This document shows, piece by piece, positions 1-5,422 of a stretch of DNA of 5,422 nt. Position numbers and translations under genes: made by a program. Under the pieces are notes generated by a model, which had not been told where the DNA came from, searched no databases, and worked only from the letters and a program-made list of their open reading frames with translations. Numbering within the stretch: position 1 is the first letter of the stretch; every line of letters begins with the position of its first letter. The stretch comes from Methanocorpusculum sp. (lineage in GTDB: Archaea; Halobacteriota; Methanomicrobia; Methanomicrobiales; Methanocorpusculaceae). The stretch lies in NCBI GenBank assembly GCA_029986195.1, contig DALTYF010000079.1, positions 1-5,422 of the forward strand, read 5' to 3'.

Positions 1-3339
<3,339 letters not shown>

Positions 3340-3378
3340 TTATTTTTCTAAACCGCGCAGGATAACGGGGCGCACTCT

Positions 3379-3405
3379 GAAAAATATTTATTCCTTATTA
3401 TATTT
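3379..3405 (-). promoter_or_regulatory. Probable gyrB archaeal promoter (TATA region)
   Basis: On the minus strand this AT-rich block reads AAATATAATAA (3395-3405) and then AATAAATATTTTT a few bases downstream. Either could be the TATA box for the gyrBA transcript. Transcription would start near 3374 or 3360, giving an 85-100 base leader. A third weaker AT-rich spot (3337-3348) would give a leader of about 40 bases. The choice between them cannot be made from sequence alone. Confidence 0.45.
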
Positions 3406-3461
3406 GTGCGGAATGCATATTAGATTGCTGGATAGGAAGGCGTTGTCCATAAAGTCCCGGA

Positions 3462-3577
3462 TTCCGTGTATTTCATGTCTTCCCACGAAACGGTGAGCAC
3501 TGCTCTGCCGTGCGAATCATGGACAAAAATCGATGAATGACGATGATTTGTAGTCAGTAAACGAATGTATGGGCAAC
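3462..3577 (+). repeat. Dispersed intergenic repeat, copy A
   Basis: This copy aligns with the reverse complement of 5160-5276 over 117 columns, with 25 mismatches and one single-base gap by hand count (about 78% identity). The best core is CTCTGCCGTGCGAATC, identical in both copies; over columns 30-61 only three bases differ. Most differences in the first half are A here against G in copy B, which suggests mutational decay by transitions. No open frame is conserved between the copies. It lies between the arvC terminator and the gyrB promoter. Function unknown. Confidence 0.85.
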
Positions 3578-3642
3578 ATCCATGGGAATAGGAAATACAC
3601 AGGGACAGAAATGAATCGCCCGGATACAAAACAACGACCCGC

Positions 3643-3668
3643 AAAAACGAGTCAAAAAAAGAGAAAAA
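3643..3668 (-). terminator. T-rich terminator of the arv operon
   Basis: Immediately after the arvC stop codon the minus strand runs TTTTTCTCTTTTTTT, then GACTCG and TTTTT: three T tracts (5, 7 and 5) within 26 bases. Oligo-T tracts on the coding strand are the standard signal for intrinsic termination by archaeal RNA polymerase; no strong hairpin precedes them, and archaea do not require one. Confidence 0.75.
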
Positions 3669-4049
3669 TTATTTTTTCTGTTTCTTCTTCGACATCGACG
3701 GCAGGTCAAGCATATACTTCCCATCGTCAACCCCGATGATAATGTCCTGCGACTCGGCAAGCCGCTCAAGATTCAGCTCATACTTGCCGGGACTCACAAT
3801 ACGGACACTCTCCACCCGTTCCAGAATATCCGTGGGCCTGGATGCCGGCCCCTGATTCCGGACCTCAAGAACCTCCTGCTTTGTTTCCTGCGCAATATCG
3901 GCGATGCTTTTCTCCTCTAAAACATCTGCATTACGCACGCGGTCACTCACGTAGAGGAACTTCTTTCCGCCGCAACTCGGGCATCCGCGAAGGATCTCCA
4001 CCGACCCGTCGCGGAACTCGCGCCCGCACTGAGTACACTTATGTGGCAT
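3669..4049 (-). CDS. arvC: Zinc-ribbon protein ArvC/OapC
   Basis: A 126-aa protein with an N-terminal zinc ribbon: Cys5-x2-Cys8-x14-Cys23-x2-Cys26, in MPHKCTQCGREF and GCPSCGGKKF. The middle part (residues about 40-75) is charged and probably flexible. The C-terminal part has GKYELNLERL and DDGKYMLDLPS, followed by a lysine-rich tail SKKKQKK. The zinc-ribbon start and its place after the GTPase and DUF2073 genes identify the third member of the conserved euryarchaeal arvABC (oapABC) module; the molecular role of this subunit is not established as far as I know. The start is fixed by the family-typical MPHxCxxC opening. No Shine-Dalgarno sequence is visible, and a 32-base gap separates it from arvB, the largest within this operon. 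The gene ends directly before a T-rich terminator. Confidence 0.9.
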   Translation of the reverse strand: MPHKCTQCGREFRDGSVEILRGCPSCGGKKFLYVSDRVRNADVLEEKSIADIAQETKQEVLEVRNQGPASRPTDILERVESVRIVSPGKYELNLERLAESQDIIIGVDDGKYMLDLPSMSKKKQKK

Positions 4050-4081
4050 GGCTGTATTTTGTTCGATGAACGAAATGGTGT

Positions 4082-4456
4082 TTACTGTGCAGCAGACGCC
4101 CAGGCAATCAGGCGGTCCTTCTCGCGGGTAAGCATCTTCAGCTGATCGACCGGGCCGATCACCATCAGTCTGCCGGCAGGACTCTTGCCTCCGCCGAACA
4201 GTTTGGAGAAGAGACCGCCTTCTGATCCGCTGCTGGACGGATACGTCTCGATCTCAATACCCGAAAATCCTCCGGGAGAGATCTCCATCATCGTTGTCTC
4301 CAGAAGTTTGCCCTGCTCCTCAGGAGTCAGACCCTTCTCCAGAACAACAATGTAGCCCTGACGGACATCATCAAGAATAAGACGAATCTTCTCCATTGAC
4401 GTCATCCGGCTCAAGCGATCGCTTGACAGCATATCAATCTGAACGCCCTGAATCAT
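4082..4456 (-). CDS. arvB: DUF2073 protein ArvB/OapB
   Basis: A 124-aa protein of the OapB/ArvB (DUF2073) family, recognised from MEKIRLILDDVRQGYIVVLEKGLTPEEQ and the location between a GTPase and a zinc-ribbon gene. It reads as alternating strands and helices: an N-terminal helix-rich part (9-34), the strand YIVVLE (35-40), a helix (44-58), the strand IEIETY (67-72), a Gly/Ser loop (74-95), the strand RLMVIGP (96-102) and a C-terminal helix (103-121). The loop contains LFSKLFGGG (82-90), which echoes the N terminus of ArvA. The frame is open 21 codons further upstream, into the end of arvA, but I choose ATG 4454-4456 because AGGTGAGG lies 5 bases before it and the gap to the arvA stop is then only 7 bases. 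Its biochemical function is unknown; an accessory role to ArvA is inferred from the conserved linkage. Confidence 0.9.
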   Translation of the reverse strand: MIQGVQIDMLSSDRLSRMTSMEKIRLILDDVRQGYIVVLEKGLTPEEQGKLLETTMMEISPGGFSGIEIETYPSSSGSEGGLFSKLFGGGKSPAGRLMVIGPVDQLKMLTREKDRLIAWASAAQ

Positions 4457-4461
4457 TTTTG

Positions 4462-4469
4462 CCTCACCT
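4462..4469 (-). promoter_or_regulatory. arvB ribosome binding site overlapping the arvA stop
   Basis: The minus strand reads AGGTGAGG, 5 bases before the arvB ATG at 4456. The arvA stop codon TGA (4464-4466) lies within it, so terminating and initiating ribosomes would use the same bases, which is consistent with coupled translation. Confidence 0.75.
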
Positions 4470-5090
4470 GAATACCTCGGAGATCTTTGCATACAGATCA
4501 TCCATGTTGTTTCCTTCAAGACCGGAGACCATCACAACCGGGTGCTGCGGGAATGCACTCTTAATTCGCTGGGGTGCTGCATCAGGCAGATCGATCTTGT
4601 TGGCGACAATAATGACCGGCAGTTTGCGGGACTCAATGATACCGACCATCATAATGTTCACGTGCATGAACGGATCCTGAGTACTGTCAAGCACGTAAAT
4701 AACACCGTCAATGTCCTCACGCAGCCAGTGCATTGCCTCGGCAACACCTTCCGTTGCCTCGCGGGCACGGGCGACCGCCTCGTCCTGATCCATACCGTAC
4801 TCAAGGAACTCGTGGTAATCGATCTTTGTGGTAACTCCCGGGGTGTCCACAATATCAATCAGAAGCTTACTGCCGCCGCTGTTGATCTCAACACCCTCCT
4901 TTCTCCGGGCACGGCGGGTTTCATGCGGGACCTCGCTCACAGGACCGATTGCCTCACCCGTCACATCACGGACAATACGATTGGCAAGCGTGGTCTTACC
5001 GGCATTCGGCGGACCGTAGATTCCAACACGCGACCGTTTTTTACCGAACAGCTTTGAGAAAAAGCCTTTTATACGCGTCATTACTGCCAT
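4464..5090 (-). CDS. arvA: Era-like small GTPase ArvA/OapA (vesiculation GTPase)
   Basis: A 208-aa P-loop GTPase with all G motifs visible: G1 GPPNAGKT (26-33), a probable G2 Thr58 in HETRRARR, G3 DTPG (82-85), G4 NKID (164-167) and G5 SGLEG (189-193). An archaea-typical segment between G3 and G4 (EFLEYGM through MHWLREDIDGVIYVLDSTQDP) separates it from bacterial Era, and there is no KH domain. The family is the archaeal GTPase named OapA in haloarchaea and ArvA for its role in extracellular vesicle formation in Haloferax volcanii (recalled, not searched). Residues 6-18 (RIKGFFSKLFGKK) form a basic amphipathic helix that could bind membrane (inference). The ATG at 5088-5090 has AAGGTG 5 bases upstream; Met4 is a poorer alternative. 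It is first in a three-gene operon with a TATA box of its own, and its TGA is embedded in the arvB ribosome binding site. Confidence 0.95.
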   Translation of the reverse strand: MAVMTRIKGFFSKLFGKKRSRVGIYGPPNAGKTTLANRIVRDVTGEAIGPVSEVPHETRRARRKEGVEINSGGSKLLIDIVDTPGVTTKIDYHEFLEYGMDQDEAVARAREATEGVAEAMHWLREDIDGVIYVLDSTQDPFMHVNIMMVGIIESRKLPVIIVANKIDLPDAAPQRIKSAFPQHPVVMVSGLEGNNMDDLYAKISEVFR

Positions 5091-5095
5091 GAAAA

Positions 5096-5101
5096 CACCT
5101 T
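5096..5101 (-). promoter_or_regulatory. arvA ribosome binding site
   Basis: AAGGTG on the minus strand, 5 bases before ATG 5090. It favours this start over the in-frame ATG three codons later (5079-5081), which would be 14 bases away. Confidence 0.6.
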
Positions 5102-5133
5102 AATTGGGATACGTAGTAGTTCGGTTGTAAAGG

Positions 5134-5141
5134 AATATAAA
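5134..5141 (-). promoter_or_regulatory. TATA box of the arvABC operon
   Basis: The minus strand reads TTTATATT, a close match to the archaeal TATA consensus (TTTATATA-like). Archaeal spacing places the transcription start near 5107-5112, giving a leader of about 20 bases that includes the AAGGTG ribosome binding site. The bases upstream (ACATGAACG) are a plausible but weak BRE. The repeat copy B ends about 19 bases upstream of the box. Confidence 0.65.
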
Positions 5142-5159
5142 CGTTCATGTTCGAAGGGC

Positions 5160-5276
5160 GTTGCACCGAAATTCGTTTCTTGCCTGTGAATGATCGTCAT
5201 CGATCGAATTTCAGCCCACGATTCGCACGGCAGAGCCGTGTTCACCGCTCCGCGGGAAGACGCGAAACACACGGAA
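5160..5276 (-). repeat. Dispersed intergenic repeat, copy B
   Basis: Reverse-complement partner of copy A (3462-3577), about 78% identical. This copy contains a perfect palindrome, CACGGC-tct-GCCGTG (5226-5240), and next to it GATCG-atga-CGATC, so the element can fold into two short hairpins; in copy A the first has one mismatch and the second has shorter arms. It is upstream of the arvA promoter and has the same orientation as the operon, while copy A, beyond the terminator, is reversed. The 71-codon frame at 5081-5296 runs through it and is not conserved in copy A. Confidence 0.85.
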
Positions 5277-5281
5277 GTAAA

Positions 5282-5361
5282 AACATCACGGAACATACGT
5301 AAACATCGCAGAATCCTAAATTAATCTGTTTCCGTGGTTTTCTTGTTTATTCCGTGATGTT
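5282..5361. repeat. 12-bp inverted repeat with TTCCGTG-type short repeats
   Basis: AACATCACGGAA (5282-5293) is the exact reverse complement of TTCCGTGATGTT (5350-5361), with 56 bases between. The heptamer TTCCGTG occurs on the plus strand at 5330 and 5350 and on the minus strand at 5270-5276 and 5287-5293; a degenerate TTCTGTGATG follows at 5368. The same heptamer opens repeat copy A at 3462. This may be the outer part of a degenerate intergenic repeat cluster. Function unknown. Confidence 0.6.
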
Positions 5362-5422
5362 AAAAATTTCTGTGATGCCACGAAAAGATTTAGTAGTTCT
5401 TTGCGCCCTTCGCGCCAACCAT

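Larger units (their letters stand above)
5091..5422. other. Non-coding region upstream of arvA
   Basis: A 332-base stretch without a gene, running to the window edge. It contains the arvA leader and TATA box, dispersed repeat copy B (5160-5276), the 12-bp inverted repeat (5282-5361), and at the far end an AT-rich piece followed by TTTGCGCCCTTCGCGCC (5400-5416), the kind of degenerate GCG-rich phrase often seen in methanogen intergenic DNA. No RNA gene or coding frame is supported. Confidence 0.65.

Noticed and set aside
3420..3644. Possible small gene (74 codons) between arvC and gyrB
   Set aside because: TTG start, no ribosome site, half of it lies in the dispersed repeat, and the matching part of the other repeat copy does not encode a similar peptide.
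4542..5057. 171-codon plus-strand open frame opposite arvA
   Set aside because: Antisense shadow of the GTPase gene, whose G motifs are all intact on the minus strand.
5081..5296. Possible small gene (71 codons) upstream of arvA
   Set aside because: It runs through repeat copy B and the arvA promoter and overlaps the arvA start; not conserved in copy A.
5282..5386. CRISPR-like array of TTCCGTG repeats
   Set aside because: Repeats are only 7-12 bases, in both orientations, with irregular spacing and no unique spacers.
5277..5422. Replication origin with Orc1/Cdc6 boxes, suggested by the oapABC link to origins in haloarchaea
   Set aside because: No clear origin recognition box with its G-tract is seen, the AT content is not exceptional, and no orc1/cdc6 gene is in the window.

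Overview
The window looks like a methanogenic archaeon of the order Methanomicrobiales. GC content is moderate, and a Methanocorpusculum-like genome is my best guess, from memory and not from a search. Two things point this way: a bacterial-type DNA gyrase gene pair, as many euryarchaea carry, and a compact GTPase / DUF2073 / zinc-ribbon operon found in Euryarchaeota. Archaeal-style TATA elements and a T-rich terminator agree. Every credible gene is on the minus strand; I see no plus-strand gene.

Layout in transcription order, from high to low coordinates. Positions 5091-5422 are a 332-base non-coding stretch holding short TTCCGTG-type repeats, a 12-bp inverted repeat, one copy of a 117-bp dispersed repeat (copy B), and the arvA promoter. 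Then comes arvA (5090-4464, Era-like GTPase), arvB (4456-4082, DUF2073) and arvC (4049-3669, zinc ribbon), ending in a T-rich terminator. Positions 3277-3668 are a second non-coding stretch, with a second copy of the dispersed repeat (copy A) in the opposite orientation and the probable gyrB promoter and leader. Then gyrB (3276-1318, complete) and gyrA (1328 to the window edge, N-terminal 442 codons only), overlapping by 11 bp.

How the genes work together. GyrB and GyrA form the A2B2 type IIA topoisomerase that introduces negative supercoils using ATP; the overlap and a near-perfect Shine-Dalgarno sequence suggest coupled, stoichiometric translation. ArvA/B/C (also called OapA/B/C, origin-associated proteins, in haloarchaea) form a conserved module in which the small GTPase has been linked to extracellular vesicle formation in Haloferax. 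Nothing in the sequence ties the two operons functionally; they have separate promoters and a terminator between them.

Most notable observations: (i) ArvA at its N terminus and ArvB in an internal glycine/serine loop share an FSKLFG motif that resembles the membrane-targeting helix of bacterial MinD; (ii) the arv operon is bracketed by two inverted copies of a structured intergenic repeat about 78% identical over 117 columns; (iii) GyrA has Ala at the position of E. coli Ser83, the main quinolone-contact residue.
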